Source: DAHUXN01 sp963811805 (GTDB lineage Bacteria; Acidobacteriota; Terriglobia; Acidiferrales; UBA7541). From it: a DNA stretch of 64,000 nt. Below are positions 17,965 through 27,083 of this stretch, in pieces. How positions within the stretch are numbered: the stretch's first letter is position 1; every line of letters starts with the position of its first letter. The position numbers and the translations under genes were made by a program. The notes below the pieces were generated by a model. It was not told the DNA's origin, searched no databases, and was given only the letters and a program-made list of their open reading frames with translations. Location: the NCBI GenBank assembly GCA_963811805.1, contig CAWESU010000003.1, forward strand, positions 62,001 through 126,000, read 5' to 3'.

Positions 17965-19215
17965 TTATTCGAAGCGCAGCGCTTCAATCGGGTCCAGTCG
18001 CGCCGCTTTTTGCGCCGGATAGAAGCCGAAGAACAGTCCCACGAACAGCGCAAATGCTGCTGCGATAACGATCGCCGACGGCGGAATCTGCATAGACCAC
18101 GCCAGCGTGCTCGCCAGCAAGCGCGACGTAAATACTCCGAAGAAAACTCCGCATATTCCGCCCAGCGCGCTCACGATAACCGCTTCGGTCAGAAACTGCA
18201 GTTGTATGTCGCGCTCCGTCGCGCCCACGGCCATGCGCACGCCGATTTCCCGCGTCCGCTCCGTCACCGACACGAGCATGATGTTCATAATTCCGATTCC
18301 GCCCACCAGCAGCGACACCGATGCGATGCACGCCAGCATCAGCGTAAACGTATTGCTGGCTTGTTCCTGCGCCTCCAGAAATTGCGTGGGCGTGCGAATG
18401 CTGAAATCGTCCAGCTCCGAAGGCCGCAAATGGTGCCGCTGCCGCAGCAGCCGCTCCGCCAAATCATCAGCGGGCCCAATCGCATCCGAGGAAGTCGCCG
18501 AGCAAAAAATATCATCCAGCCAGTAATTCCCAAACACCTTGCGCTGCGCCGTTGATATGGGGATGGACGCCGTGTCATCCTGGTCCCAGCCGTACGGGGT
18601 CATACCTTTTTCCGAAAGTATGCCGATCACTTTGAACGGCAATCCGTTGATTCGCACCGTTGTGCCGATGGGATCTTCGCTCGGGCGATAGAGTTGATTC
18701 ACCACCGTTTGGCCCAGCAGCACCACTTGCGCCGAGCTTGCTACGTCGTTTTCTGAAAAATTGTTTCCTCGCGCGATCGGCCAATTCTTCACTTGCAGAA
18801 AGTTCGCCCCGGTGCCGCGCATGTGCGTGTACCAATTCTCGTTCCCGTAAATAATCTGCACATGCCCATCGGTATTCGGCGAACACTGCTTGAGCATGGG
18901 AATTTCTTTTGGCAGCGCCAGCGCATCGTCGTTCGTCAGCGACTTCGTGTTGTCGTTGCCGGTGCGTACGCCGTTGACGTTCCGTCCGCCAGCTTCCACC
19001 CAAACCAGATTATCGCCCAGTTGCGCAATCTGTTGCCGAATCTGCTGCGAACTGCCCTCGCCGATGGCCACCGTGCAAATCACCGCGGCGATGCCGATGG
19101 TGATGCCCAGCATAGTCAGCGCCGTGCGCATTTTGTTGCGCGCCAGCACGCGTAGGGTCATGCGCGCCAGATCGCCAAACGCAGTGCTGTGATTCTCTTT
19201 CAGATCAGGAGCCAT
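17965..19215 (-). CDS. MacB-type ABC transporter permease
   Basis: A 416-aa membrane protein with one N-terminal helix (ALTMLGITIGIAAVICTVAIG), a large periplasmic MacB-like core domain, and three C-terminal helices containing the FtsX motif (MLVSVTERTREIGVRMAVGATERDIQLQFLTEAVI). In the family it transmits ATP hydrolysis to a periplasmic partner for efflux or lipoprotein release. There is no ATP-binding subunit or membrane fusion protein next to it here, so its partners must be encoded elsewhere. Confidence 0.9.
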   Translation of the reverse strand: MAPDLKENHSTAFGDLARMTLRVLARNKMRTALTMLGITIGIAAVICTVAIGEGSSQQIRQQIAQLGDNLVWVEAGGRNVNGVRTGNDNTKSLTNDDALALPKEIPMLKQCSPNTDGHVQIIYGNENWYTHMRGTGANFLQVKNWPIARGNNFSENDVASSAQVVLLGQTVVNQLYRPSEDPIGTTVRINGLPFKVIGILSEKGMTPYGWDQDDTASIPISTAQRKVFGNYWLDDIFCSATSSDAIGPADDLAERLLRQRHHLRPSELDDFSIRTPTQFLEAQEQASNTFTLMLACIASVSLLVGGIGIMNIMLVSVTERTREIGVRMAVGATERDIQLQFLTEAVIVSALGGICGVFFGVFTSRLLASTLAWSMQIPPSAIVIAAAFALFVGLFFGFYPAQKAARLDPIEALRFE

Positions 19216-19298
19216 TCGTGTCTCATGCTATTAGACGCATTACCTGGGCGTTAGGTTTTGCAAAGTTCGCGCGCAACAGCAAAAGCGCAAACGTCGTC

Positions 19299-19571
19299 TC
19301 AGTGGTCATGGTGCCCGGCGAAGAGCCGCGCAATCGCCACCAGCACCACGGCGCCGACGAACGCCGCCGCCAAACTGCCCAGCACTCCGCCGGCGCGGAT
19401 GCCCAGCTTGTAGAAAATCCAGCCGCCGACCACCGCGCCAATCAGTCCCAGAATAATATCTGCCAGGCAGCCGAATCCGCGCCCGCGCGACACCGTTCCT
19501 GCGAGCCATCCGGCAATCAGTCCGATGATGATCCATCCCAGCAGGCCGTGGCTGTAATAGAAAAACTCCAT
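19299..19571 (-). CDS. GlsB/YeaQ/YmgE-family small membrane protein
   Basis: A 90-aa, three-helix, glycine-rich protein: LLGWIIIGLIAGWLAGTVSRGRGFGCLADIILGLIGAVVGGWIFYKLG is the typical transglycosylase-associated family pattern. Members respond to stress, though no enzymatic activity is established. GGAGGAG precedes the ATG. It ends in a histidine-rich GHHDH. Confidence 0.9.
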   Translation of the reverse strand: MEFFYYSHGLLGWIIIGLIAGWLAGTVSRGRGFGCLADIILGLIGAVVGGWIFYKLGIRAGGVLGSLAAAFVGAVVLVAIARLFAGHHDH

Positions 19572-19648
19572 TGCGCTCCTCCGCCTGAATCGTCTCTGAA
19601 TTTAGAAATTAGTTTTCTTCTTACTGTGTCGGCAGATCTGGCTCCGCT

Positions 19649-20545
19649 TCAGCTCATGCAAAACACGTAGCCCAAAATCTTGTACACAAGCTTCGCCGCC
19701 AGAAAATCAGATGCGTGATCCCCATGCTGAGGTAACAGCTCCACCACGTCCGCGGCCACGATTTTCCGCGCCTTCGCCACTTCGCGAATCAGCGTGGTCA
19801 CTTGATACCAATCGAGCCCGCCCGGTTCCGGCGTGCCCGTCGCCGGCATGTATGCGGGATCGAAGCCATCCAAATCCACCGTGAGATAAACATGCTGCGA
19901 AAGATCAGCAACCACGCGCGGAATCCATTTGTCGAGCGGCGCGCGCGCAATGTCCCGCGCCCAGTAAATTTTTGTCCGCAAATGCGGAAGCGCTTCCGAC
20001 TCTTCGATCGAGAGCGATCGAATCGCCACCTGCACCGCCGGACACATCTCCACCACGCGCCGCATCGCCGACGCGTGGCTCGCGGGATTGCCTTGGTACG
20101 CTTCGCGCAGGTCCGCATGCGCGTCGATCTGCAGCACGCTCAGATCGGGGAATTTCCTCACCGCGGCGGAGACCAGCGGCGGCGTAATCGAATGCTCGCC
20201 TCCGAGCGCCACGGGAAATTTTCCATCCGAGAGCAGCGCCAGCTCTGTGGTGTGCATCTCCACCAGCACTTTTTCCAGCGTGCCCTCGGCGGTATCGATG
20301 GGCGGCAGCGTGGCGATGCCGATTTTTGCGAACGTCTCCACGCCGAGCTCTTCATCCCACGTTTCCATATTGCGGCTCGCGGCGATGATCGCGCCTGGAC
20401 CGTTGCGCGTGCCGTGCTCGTACGTTGTCGTCCGCTCCAGCGGAATCGGAAAAATCACCGCGCGCGAATCCTTGTAGCGCGAATTTTCTTCCGGAATCCC
20501 GCCGAAGTTTTCCGCCGTCATCGCTGTGTAAGTTTTCAGCAACAC
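19649..20545 (-). CDS. speB: Agmatinase (ureohydrolase family)
   Basis: The 298-aa protein has all manganese ligands of the arginase/agmatinase fold: GGEHS (His118), DAHAD (Asp141, His143, Asp145) and DLDGFDP (Asp224, Asp226), followed by PATGTPEPGGLDW. It converts agmatine to putrescine and urea. A GTG at 20545 with AAGGA upstream is the likely start; ATG 20521 is the alternative. It is transcribed divergently from the deoxyhypusine-synthase-like gene, and a pyruvoyl arginine decarboxylase lies 7 kb away, so a full arginine-agmatine-putrescine route is encoded here. Confidence 0.92.
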   Translation of the reverse strand: MLLKTYTAMTAENFGGIPEENSRYKDSRAVIFPIPLERTTTYEHGTRNGPGAIIAASRNMETWDEELGVETFAKIGIATLPPIDTAEGTLEKVLVEMHTTELALLSDGKFPVALGGEHSITPPLVSAAVRKFPDLSVLQIDAHADLREAYQGNPASHASAMRRVVEMCPAVQVAIRSLSIEESEALPHLRTKIYWARDIARAPLDKWIPRVVADLSQHVYLTVDLDGFDPAYMPATGTPEPGGLDWYQVTTLIREVAKARKIVAADVVELLPQHGDHASDFLAAKLVYKILGYVFCMS

Positions 20546-20654
20546 TGTAAAATCATCCTTCGATTTTATTTTTTTCTTTCTTCTTGTCGCGCTCTGTACT
20601 ATTTATAGCCGTAAGAGTGCTTCGGAGGTGATACATTACCTGCGGGGATACTGA

Positions 20655-21779
20655 ATGGCAAAGAAAAAGGGAATCACGGACAGAATTTTGCACGATCCGA
20701 TTGCGAATCGCTTGACCCCGACCTATCCGCTGGATCTCTCGAAAGCCCGAACCGTCGATGAATTGGTTCGCGCCATGGGCCAGACCGCTTTCACCGCGCG
20801 GCAAGTCGGCGACGCCGCGGATGTTCTCGAAGCCATGGCCCGCGATCAGGATTGCTTCGTGGTGCTCACGCTTTCCGGCGCGATGACCGTTGCCAAAATG
20901 GGCCTGGTGTTTTGCGACCTGATCGATTCGGGAATCGTGAATGCCGTTGTTTCCACCGGCGCGCTGATGGCTCACGGTTTGGTCGAAGCCGCCGGCAAGC
21001 AGCATTTCCGTTACGACCCCAAAATGGGCGACAAGGAACTTTTCTTCGCCGGCTACAATCGCGTCTACGATTCGCTCGAGCCGGAACTCAATCTCGATTA
21101 CATCGAGGAAATTGTGGAAGCGCTGCTCGAGAAATGGGATCCCGAGGAAACCGTCTGCAGTTGGAAACTCAATCGCTGCATCGGCGAATATTTGATTCGC
21201 CACGCGCACGGGCGCGGCATCCTGAAATCCGCGGTCGAGAAGAACGTTCCGGTTTTCATTCCCGCGTTCACCGACTCGGAATTGGGCATCGACTTCGCAC
21301 TGCATAATCGCCAGCGCCGCAAAGAAGGCCGGCCGGTGCTGCGTTTCGATCCCTTCGCTGATTTCGAGCATTTCGCCGAGACCATGCTGGCCACCAAGCG
21401 CATGGGAATTTTCACCGTCGGCGGAGGCGTGCCGCGCAACTGGTCGCAGCAGTTCGGCGTGTACGCGGAGTTGCTGGCGCGCCGCGGCTACGAAGAAATG
21501 CCGCTCAAGCGCTACAATTACGGCTTGCGCATTTGCCCCGAGCCGGTGCATTGGGGCGGGCTTTCCGGCAGCACTTACACCGAAGCCGTTTCCTGGGGGA
21601 AATTCGTGCCCAAAGATGAAGGCGGCCAATTCGCGGAAGTTTTCGAAGACGCCACCGTGGCCCTGCCGCTCATCACTGGAGCAGTTCTCGAGCGCATCGG
21701 CTTTTTCGACCGCTCGGCCAAGCGCGCGAAAAAAGGCGCTGGCTCAAACCATCACGCGGTGACCCAGACCACACGTTAA
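20655..21779 (+). CDS. Deoxyhypusine synthase-like protein (probable homospermidine or other polyamine synthase)
   Basis: The 374-aa protein belongs to the deoxyhypusine synthase family. NAD-binding and substrate segments include LTLSGAMTVAKMG, STGALMAHGLVEA and FTVGGGVPRNW. The catalytic lysine is present in EAVSWGKF (Lys316), matching the eukaryotic EAVSWGK motif. Bacteria lack eIF5A, and studied bacterial homologues make homospermidine from putrescine and a second polyamine. The divergent agmatinase supports a polyamine role. The ATG has GGGGA 6 bases upstream. Confidence 0.88.
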   Translation: MAKKKGITDRILHDPIANRLTPTYPLDLSKARTVDELVRAMGQTAFTARQVGDAADVLEAMARDQDCFVVLTLSGAMTVAKMGLVFCDLIDSGIVNAVVSTGALMAHGLVEAAGKQHFRYDPKMGDKELFFAGYNRVYDSLEPELNLDYIEEIVEALLEKWDPEETVCSWKLNRCIGEYLIRHAHGRGILKSAVEKNVPVFIPAFTDSELGIDFALHNRQRRKEGRPVLRFDPFADFEHFAETMLATKRMGIFTVGGGVPRNWSQQFGVYAELLARRGYEEMPLKRYNYGLRICPEPVHWGGLSGSTYTEAVSWGKFVPKDEGGQFAEVFEDATVALPLITGAVLERIGFFDRSAKRAKKGAGSNHHAVTQTTR

Positions 21780-21814
21780 TGAAGCGCAGCGCCACATCAC
21801 GAAGGAGCAAGCAG

Positions 21815-22459
21815 ATGAGTCCGAAAAATAACGACAAGCGCGGTCCCGATTATAATCAGCTCGAAGCGGGAACCTCCCAGGCCAGACCGCTTCTCCACCA
21901 GCACGCCCACGAGATCCAGCCCTACGGCAAAATCGCCAAGCTGCCCATCGCTCTTGACGAAAAAGTCTGCGCCGCGAGCGCCGACAATCTTAATCAGCTC
22001 CTCGCGGACACCATCACTCTTCGCGACATGTACAAAAAACATCATTGGCAGGTGACCGGCCACACCTTCTACCAGATTCATCTGCTCTTCGATAAGCACT
22101 ATGGCGAGCAGAACGAATTGGTCGATGCGATTGCGGAAAGAATTCAGACCCTCGGCGGCGTCAGCATCGCCATGGCTCCCGACGTGGCCGAGACCACCAT
22201 CATTCCTCGTCCACCGCGTGGCCGCGAAGAGTTGCCCGTGCAGCTTTCGCGCCTTCTGGAAGCGCACGAATTTATTTTGAAGGAAACGCGTGCGTTTGCG
22301 CGCAACGCCGCGGATGCCGGAGACGACGGCACCAACGATTTGCTGGTCAGCGAAGTAATTCGCACCAACGAATTGCAGGTGTGGTTCCTCGCCGAGCATC
22401 TCGTCGACACGCCCACGGTTCGCGCGGATAAAGCGCAAAGCGCTTCCAGTGGCCGCTAG
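21815..22459 (+). CDS. dps: Dps-family ferritin-like DNA protection protein
   Basis: A 214-aa Dps homologue. The ferroxidase-site motif is HHWQVTGHTFYQIHLLFDKHYGEQNELVDAIAERIQTLGG, with metal ligands contributed by His, Asp and Glu across the dimer. The N-terminal 50 residues are polar and extended, as in Dps proteins that bind DNA through their tails. ATG 21815 has AAGGAG 8 bases upstream, better than an ATG at 21779 that overlaps the previous stop. It follows the deoxyhypusine-synthase-like gene by 35 bp and may be cotranscribed. Confidence 0.92.
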   Translation: MSPKNNDKRGPDYNQLEAGTSQARPLLHQHAHEIQPYGKIAKLPIALDEKVCAASADNLNQLLADTITLRDMYKKHHWQVTGHTFYQIHLLFDKHYGEQNELVDAIAERIQTLGGVSIAMAPDVAETTIIPRPPRGREELPVQLSRLLEAHEFILKETRAFARNAADAGDDGTNDLLVSEVIRTNELQVWFLAEHLVDTPTVRADKAQSASSGR

Positions 22460-22597
22460 AAGTTCGACTAGAAGTTCGGCGGGAATATTTTTCGATTCGT
22501 CACAGAGTGCGAAACCGCGCGTTCCGGAGCGGACGCGCGCGCCTTCGGCTCCCGGCGCATCCGAAGGAATCGGCAAGTTTCGAAACGCCCGCCCGAT

Positions 22598-23194
22598 TTA
22601 CATTTTTCCGCTTCCTTCGCGCTCCTGGTAGACCACGTGTCCCTCGCGGTCGCATTCTTCCTGTTCCGCCTTGGTCATCGGCGTAGTTTTCTGGCCCGCC
22701 GGCACGGACATGCACCGTAAATGATTCTCAAACGCAGGCGCTGAAAACACGAAGACCAGGCTGGCCGTGTCGCTGCCGATATTCTTCAAATGCACCCAGG
22801 TATAGGCAGGAATGAACACCATTCCTCCTGCGTGTAGATCGCGTTCCTGGCTGCCCAGCCATACATGAAGCGTTCCACGCTCGATATACACGATTTCGTC
22901 TTGGCCCAAGTGTTTGTGCGTGGGAATTTCGTCGCCGGGCGCCATGTCTTCGGTTCCGAAAACCAGATGCTGCGACCCATTGTTCTTCGGGCTCACTTTC
23001 AGCGTGAATCCTCCCGGCGGTGGATCGCGCCACACGCGCTGCTCGCCCTCATTTTTCTCCAGCAGCAGCGGTTTCGCTCCTGTCGCGGGAGTCTTGCTCG
23101 AGCTGGTTTGCGCCGATACAACCGGCGAAAAAGAAATCGCGACGAATATTGCTACTGCGGCCCCGAACACATTTCCGATGATTCTCAGCTTCAT
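22598..23194 (-). CDS. Secreted cupin-domain protein
   Basis: About 198 aa with a signal peptide (FVAISFSPVVSAQ) and one cupin barrel. Motif 1 is PTHKHLGQDEIVYIERGTLHVW with two histidines and a glutamate, and motif 2 is GGMVFIPAYTWVHLKNIGS. These are metal ligands in the superfamily. The ligand and reaction are unknown. A purine-rich GAGGGGG lies upstream of the ATG at 23194, with a GTG two codons earlier as an alternative. Confidence 0.8.
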   Translation of the reverse strand: MKLRIIGNVFGAAVAIFVAISFSPVVSAQTSSSKTPATGAKPLLLEKNEGEQRVWRDPPPGGFTLKVSPKNNGSQHLVFGTEDMAPGDEIPTHKHLGQDEIVYIERGTLHVWLGSQERDLHAGGMVFIPAYTWVHLKNIGSDTASLVFVFSAPAFENHLRCMSVPAGQKTTPMTKAEQEECDREGHVVYQEREGSGKM

Positions 23195-23322
23195 ACGCAC
23201 CCCCTCGCCGGTTGGCGAGGAGTGTCCGCTTAATCGCGGCGCGAGTCAAATGATCGCCCCGTCGCTATGCCTGCTTGTTTTTCTGGGTTAATTTCTCGTG
23301 GAACGAGGTGGATTCGCGGACG

Positions 23323-24276
23323 TCACACCAGCTGAATTTCTTCTTCCAGCCGGATTCCGTATTTCTCAAAGACTTTTTCTTTCACTTCGGCGATCAGGAA
23401 CCTCACGTCCGCCGCCGTCGCTCCGCCCAGGTTCACAATAAAATTGGGGTGTTTCGGAGACACCATCGCGGCGCCGTGCTGCATTCCGCGCAAACCTGCC
23501 TCGGAAATCAGATACGCCGTTGGCACCACCGGAAACGGATCGATCTTGATCACTTTCGCGAAAGCGTTGCGCCATATTTTCGGCACCAGCTCCAAGTCCA
23601 CATTCTTGAACGTGCTCCCGATGTTCGGGTACTCCATGGGATGCCGCTCCAGCCGGTAATTGATTTTTTCCTGAATGCCCGCGGCGATCTGCCGCGCGTC
23701 GCCTCCGTCCATGTTCAGCGTCGCGCGCAAAATAATCTCGCGCCCATTTTTCTCTTTGAAGATGCTCGACCGGTATCCGAATTTGCAAGCCGCGTTCCCG
23801 CGCGTGACCGCCGCCAGCGTTTCTACGTCGAAACTTTCCACGCTGACGATCCGGTCCTTGATTTCGCCTTTGAACGCTCCGGCATTTCCGCGGACCGCGC
23901 CGCCAACGGTTCCGGGCAGCCCGCCGGACCATTCCAGTCCGCTCAGCGCATGCTCCATCGTGAATTTCAGCATGTCGCTGACCATCATGCCCGCGCCCAC
24001 GGTCATGGTCTGCCCGTCCACCGCGAGCTGCATTACGTTCACCTTCAGCACCAGCCCTTTGAAGCCGCTGTCGTCGATCAGCAGGTTCGTCCCGCCGCCC
24101 AGAATGAAAAGCGGCACCCTTTGCTCGCGCGCGAACAGCACGCCGTTGCGAATCTCTTCCTCATTCGCGGCCTCGCAAAAATATCGCGCGGGCCCGCCGA
24201 TGCGGTAGTTGCTGTGCTCGGCGAGCGGGACTTCTTCCTGAATTTTCACGGTCGCGAGTTCGATTCCCTTCGGCAT
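23323..24276 (-). CDS. murB: UDP-N-acetylenolpyruvoylglucosamine reductase (MurB)
   Basis: A 317-aa FAD enzyme of peptidoglycan synthesis that reduces UDP-GlcNAc-enolpyruvate to UDP-MurNAc. Visible motifs are SNYRIGGPARYF, ILGGGTNLLIDDSGFKG, GLEWSGGLPGTVGGAVRGNAGAF, the FGYRSSIFKEK loop, and YPNIGSTFKN and LISEAGLRGMQHG with the catalytic Ser/Glu region. ATG 24276 starts MPKGIELATVKIQEEVPL; a longer frame to 24402 adds non-homologous sequence. It stands apart from a cell-wall gene cluster. Confidence 0.94.
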   Translation of the reverse strand: MPKGIELATVKIQEEVPLAEHSNYRIGGPARYFCEAANEEEIRNGVLFAREQRVPLFILGGGTNLLIDDSGFKGLVLKVNVMQLAVDGQTMTVGAGMMVSDMLKFTMEHALSGLEWSGGLPGTVGGAVRGNAGAFKGEIKDRIVSVESFDVETLAAVTRGNAACKFGYRSSIFKEKNGREIILRATLNMDGGDARQIAAGIQEKINYRLERHPMEYPNIGSTFKNVDLELVPKIWRNAFAKVIKIDPFPVVPTAYLISEAGLRGMQHGAAMVSPKHPNFIVNLGGATAADVRFLIAEVKEKVFEKYGIRLEEEIQLV

Positions 24277-24413
24277 TCTCGGTCCCCAGAGGTCTAGAAT
24301 ACCTGCAAATTTGTTATGACCAAGCCCGATGAAAGAATGGTTGCTCGTCCTGCACTCCATCCGATTGACTTTCGCTCTGCAGAGGCACAGACTCCCCGCC
24401 AAGGAGGTGCGTT

Positions 24414-24797
24414 ATGACCCGACGTCTTTTCGCCGTCAGTCTCCTACTCCTTTTCGCTGCGCCGCTCACTCTGTGTGCCGGACCCAACGGCCCCTCGCAT
24501 ACTTGGAAGGGCTACGTCACCGATACCTTCTGCGGCTTCAATCGCGTCACCAAACCGCCAACCGCTTCCTGCACCTTCAAGTGCGTCGAAGAGCAGCACG
24601 CCAAGTACGCGTTCTACAACTTCGCGGATAAAAAAGTTTACGTCTTGAATCCGCAGGACCAAGCCGCGAAATTCGCCGGCCAGGCTGTTGTGGTGACGGG
24701 GATCGTCGGCGGTCACGAGGAATTCGCCACCGAAAAGGGGCCGAGCGCGGGCGCGATCATCACCGCTTCTTCCATTACGTCCGCCAAGACGCAATAG
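24414..24797 (+). CDS. Small secreted Cys-containing protein, acidobacterial type
   Basis: A 127-aa protein with a clear signal peptide (FAVSLLLLFAAPLTLCAG). The mature part has WKGYVTDTFCGF, three cysteines (C..C..C in TFCG, SCTFKC) and a barrel-like region VYVLNPQDQAAKFAGQAVVVTGIV. Similar short exported proteins recur in acidobacterial genomes; function is not known. AAGGAGGTG gives a very strong ribosome-binding site. Confidence 0.75.
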   Translation: MTRRLFAVSLLLLFAAPLTLCAGPNGPSHTWKGYVTDTFCGFNRVTKPPTASCTFKCVEEQHAKYAFYNFADKKVYVLNPQDQAAKFAGQAVVVTGIVGGHEEFATEKGPSAGAIITASSITSAKTQ

Positions 24798-24815
24798 CTC
24801 GCTGGTGGCCATGCC

Positions 24816-26111
24816 ATGAGACTGCGATGGCCTCCTGGTTGCGGGTGCCTGCTCATCCTTCTGGCGTTGTATGTCTCCGCAAAGACCTATCCCGCCAGCA
24901 ATTCGAATGAGAGCTCCATCTATTTTGTTGCTGCGACTCCACCACAGAACGGAACTCCAAAGTCGTACCCGGCTGCGCTGTACACAGCTAGTAGCAGCAG
25001 AAAGCTCCTCTTAATCCATCGGTTTTTTACCGCTAGTCCCAGCCAATGCTTCATGGATATCGCAGATGACTTACACGGGAAGATATATTTGGCAGGACAG
25101 ACTCGGGCAGGACAGGGGCGGATGTTCGTCATCCACGAGGATGATCCAACCCGAAATGACCTCATAACCGTCGCAAACTTTGACGATTTCCCCTGCTGGG
25201 GGGCTGTTAGAGGAGACTCACTGCCCTCAGCCGCACAATTCTGTCTCGTCGGCCAAGTAATCCAGGCTGTTGGTGACGGGGAGAGTAGCAAGCCAAGAAT
25301 CCGCCCGGGAAAATGGGATGCCTTCAAATCTCTGCAATGCGAAGGCGAAAATGGCGGGCCCTTCCTAGTGACGCCTCCACTGGCTGAGATCGCCGGGGTG
25401 GATTTAGTCATGCCATATTCCTGGCAGCCGGACGTAGTCCTGGCGCAGCTCCCGCCGCAATATTCCTTCAAGCCAGAGCTTCGTCAGTTGGTCTGGATTC
25501 TAGCAGCCACTGATCGCTATCTCGTTGTGTGGATTCTGCCGAAAGACATGTTCGGCGGCACCGTTGACGCCGCCAGGCCCACGCACACTGAGCCCATACG
25601 CGCGCTCATCCTCAACAAGTCGACCGACAAGTGGCGAGCGCTTGATCTCCCGACGACGGTCACTAGCAACTCCAGGGCGCAGGTTCGTCTCTTTGGCGAT
25701 TGGCTTGTGACGACGGAAATGGACTGGCGGCCCGGGCCGCTTGGGAGCGGAAGCGGTAGTCCGGGCACTGCAAATGAGAGCTATGGGTCTACGAATGGGG
25801 ATCTCCCCGACGTTCGCGACGAGTATTACAACGCTTTTCTGGACCTCTACATTCCCGGCAAATTAGTTCTTCAGAATCTCGCGGACAATCGAAGGCTGGT
25901 TCTGGACACGGGCCAAGAGGATAGCGAAGTTCTGCTCATTTGCCCCAACGGTGAATTTTTATACCGCGTCAACGATTCGATCTACTCGGCGAGGATCACT
26001 GGAAATCACATTGAAAAAGGCGCACTCATCGTGAAGGACACGGACGTCCCGCAGATTCATTGGGCGTTCTACGGCCCCGCTGCAAAGAGCGCGGTGCCAG
26101 TTGACCGTTGA
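24816..26111 (+). CDS. Hypothetical exported protein
   Basis: A 431-aa product with an N-terminal hydrophobic leader (GCLLILLALYVSAKTYPA). I recognise no family. Repeating strand-like stretches with turn residues suggest a beta-propeller or beta-rich fold (KIYLAGQTR, LVWILAATDRYLVVWILP, LFGDWLVTTEMDW). It begins 18 bp after the previous exported-protein gene and probably shares its transcript. Codon use is noticeably less GC-biased than neighbours, consistent with acquisition from another source. Confidence 0.65.
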   Translation: MRLRWPPGCGCLLILLALYVSAKTYPASNSNESSIYFVAATPPQNGTPKSYPAALYTASSSRKLLLIHRFFTASPSQCFMDIADDLHGKIYLAGQTRAGQGRMFVIHEDDPTRNDLITVANFDDFPCWGAVRGDSLPSAAQFCLVGQVIQAVGDGESSKPRIRPGKWDAFKSLQCEGENGGPFLVTPPLAEIAGVDLVMPYSWQPDVVLAQLPPQYSFKPELRQLVWILAATDRYLVVWILPKDMFGGTVDAARPTHTEPIRALILNKSTDKWRALDLPTTVTSNSRAQVRLFGDWLVTTEMDWRPGPLGSGSGSPGTANESYGSTNGDLPDVRDEYYNAFLDLYIPGKLVLQNLADNRRLVLDTGQEDSEVLLICPNGEFLYRVNDSIYSARITGNHIEKGALIVKDTDVPQIHWAFYGPAAKSAVPVDR

Positions 26112-26137
26112 GATAGACGCCACATAGGCGCCGTTCA

Positions 26138-27016
26138 TCACGGCGAAATCACATCCAGGTCATTCGCCACCACGATCGCGCCGTGGAACGTCTGGTGGAT
26201 CGCCTCCACCATTTTCGCTTCGTTGGTGTCTCGCAGGGGCACATAATGCCACACCACCAGCAGCTTTGGCTTTGCCTTCGCCGCGATCTCTCCCAGTTGC
26301 TCCGCTGAAGTGTGGAACGAAGAAAAGTACGCCGCATCCTCGGCATTCGTAGGCGTGCCGGAATAAACTTCATGCACCAGCATGTCGCATCCATTGCACG
26401 CTTCCACCACGCTGTCCACCGGCCGCGTGTCGCCGGAAATCACGATCGATTTTCCGTCCGCGTCGAAGCGATACCCAAGCGCTTCTTTCCAGCTCCCATG
26501 CTTCACCGCAAACGCAGTGACTTTCACGTTCGCGTCATGATAAACCACGCCCGGCTCTATTTCGTGCACCACCACCTGATGCCCGGTCGGGGTCTGGTAT
26601 TCCAGTCCTTCGATGCGAATCTGGATGTCCTCCGCGTATGCTTTTTCGATGTTGTCGACCATCGCCTGCGTCCCCGCGGGCCCGTAAAGCTGCAACGGAA
26701 TCGTGCGATGCATCACCCACGGCGTCAGAATCAGGTCGGGCAGCCCCAGCGTGTGATCGGAATGCAAATGCGTGAGAAACGCGATGTCCAGTTGGCTCGC
26801 CCACAGCGCGCTGATTCCGTTCCGAAACGCCGCCGCCGCTTGCCTCACCACTCCCGTGCCCGCGTCGACGATATACGCTTTTCCGTTCGCCACAATCGCC
26901 AGCGACGGCCCTTGCCGCCCGGGATCCGGCCGCGGCGTTCCCGTGCCCAGAAACACCACGAACACCCTGTGTCCAGCGCCGGCACTATTCGTTTCCTGCG
27001 AACGAGCGCGATTCAC
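26138..27016 (-). CDS. MBL-fold metallohydrolase, RNase Z/lactonase-like, probably exported
   Basis: The 292 residues from GTG 27016 contain FLGTGTPRPDPGRQGPS and the zinc motif FLTHLHSDHTLGLPDL, plus VISGDTR and the C-terminal VVWHYVPLRD, as in RNase Z-like hydrolases. Upstream of the GTG the same frame continues through STLAVILFFFASCAFLAVNRARS, a typical signal peptide, but it offers no ATG, GTG or TTG before it meets the end of the arginine decarboxylase gene. The true start may be a rare codon such as ATT, or a small sequence change may have removed it. Confidence 0.75.
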   Translation of the reverse strand: MNRARSQETNSAGAGHRVFVVFLGTGTPRPDPGRQGPSLAIVANGKAYIVDAGTGVVRQAAAAFRNGISALWASQLDIAFLTHLHSDHTLGLPDLILTPWVMHRTIPLQLYGPAGTQAMVDNIEKAYAEDIQIRIEGLEYQTPTGHQVVVHEIEPGVVYHDANVKVTAFAVKHGSWKEALGYRFDADGKSIVISGDTRPVDSVVEACNGCDMLVHEVYSGTPTNAEDAAYFSSFHTSAEQLGEIAAKAKPKLLVVWHYVPLRDTNEAKMVEAIHQTFHGAIVVANDLDVISP

Positions 27017-27083
27017 CGCAAGGAAGGCGCAACTTGCAAAGAAAAACAGAATGACTGCGAGTGTCGAGGCCGAATGAGGGAAT

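Noticed and set aside
19223..19441. Frame between the MacB permease and the GlsB-like gene, considered as a missing ABC ATPase
   Set aside because: No Walker motifs; it is an out-of-frame shadow of the GlsB-like gene.
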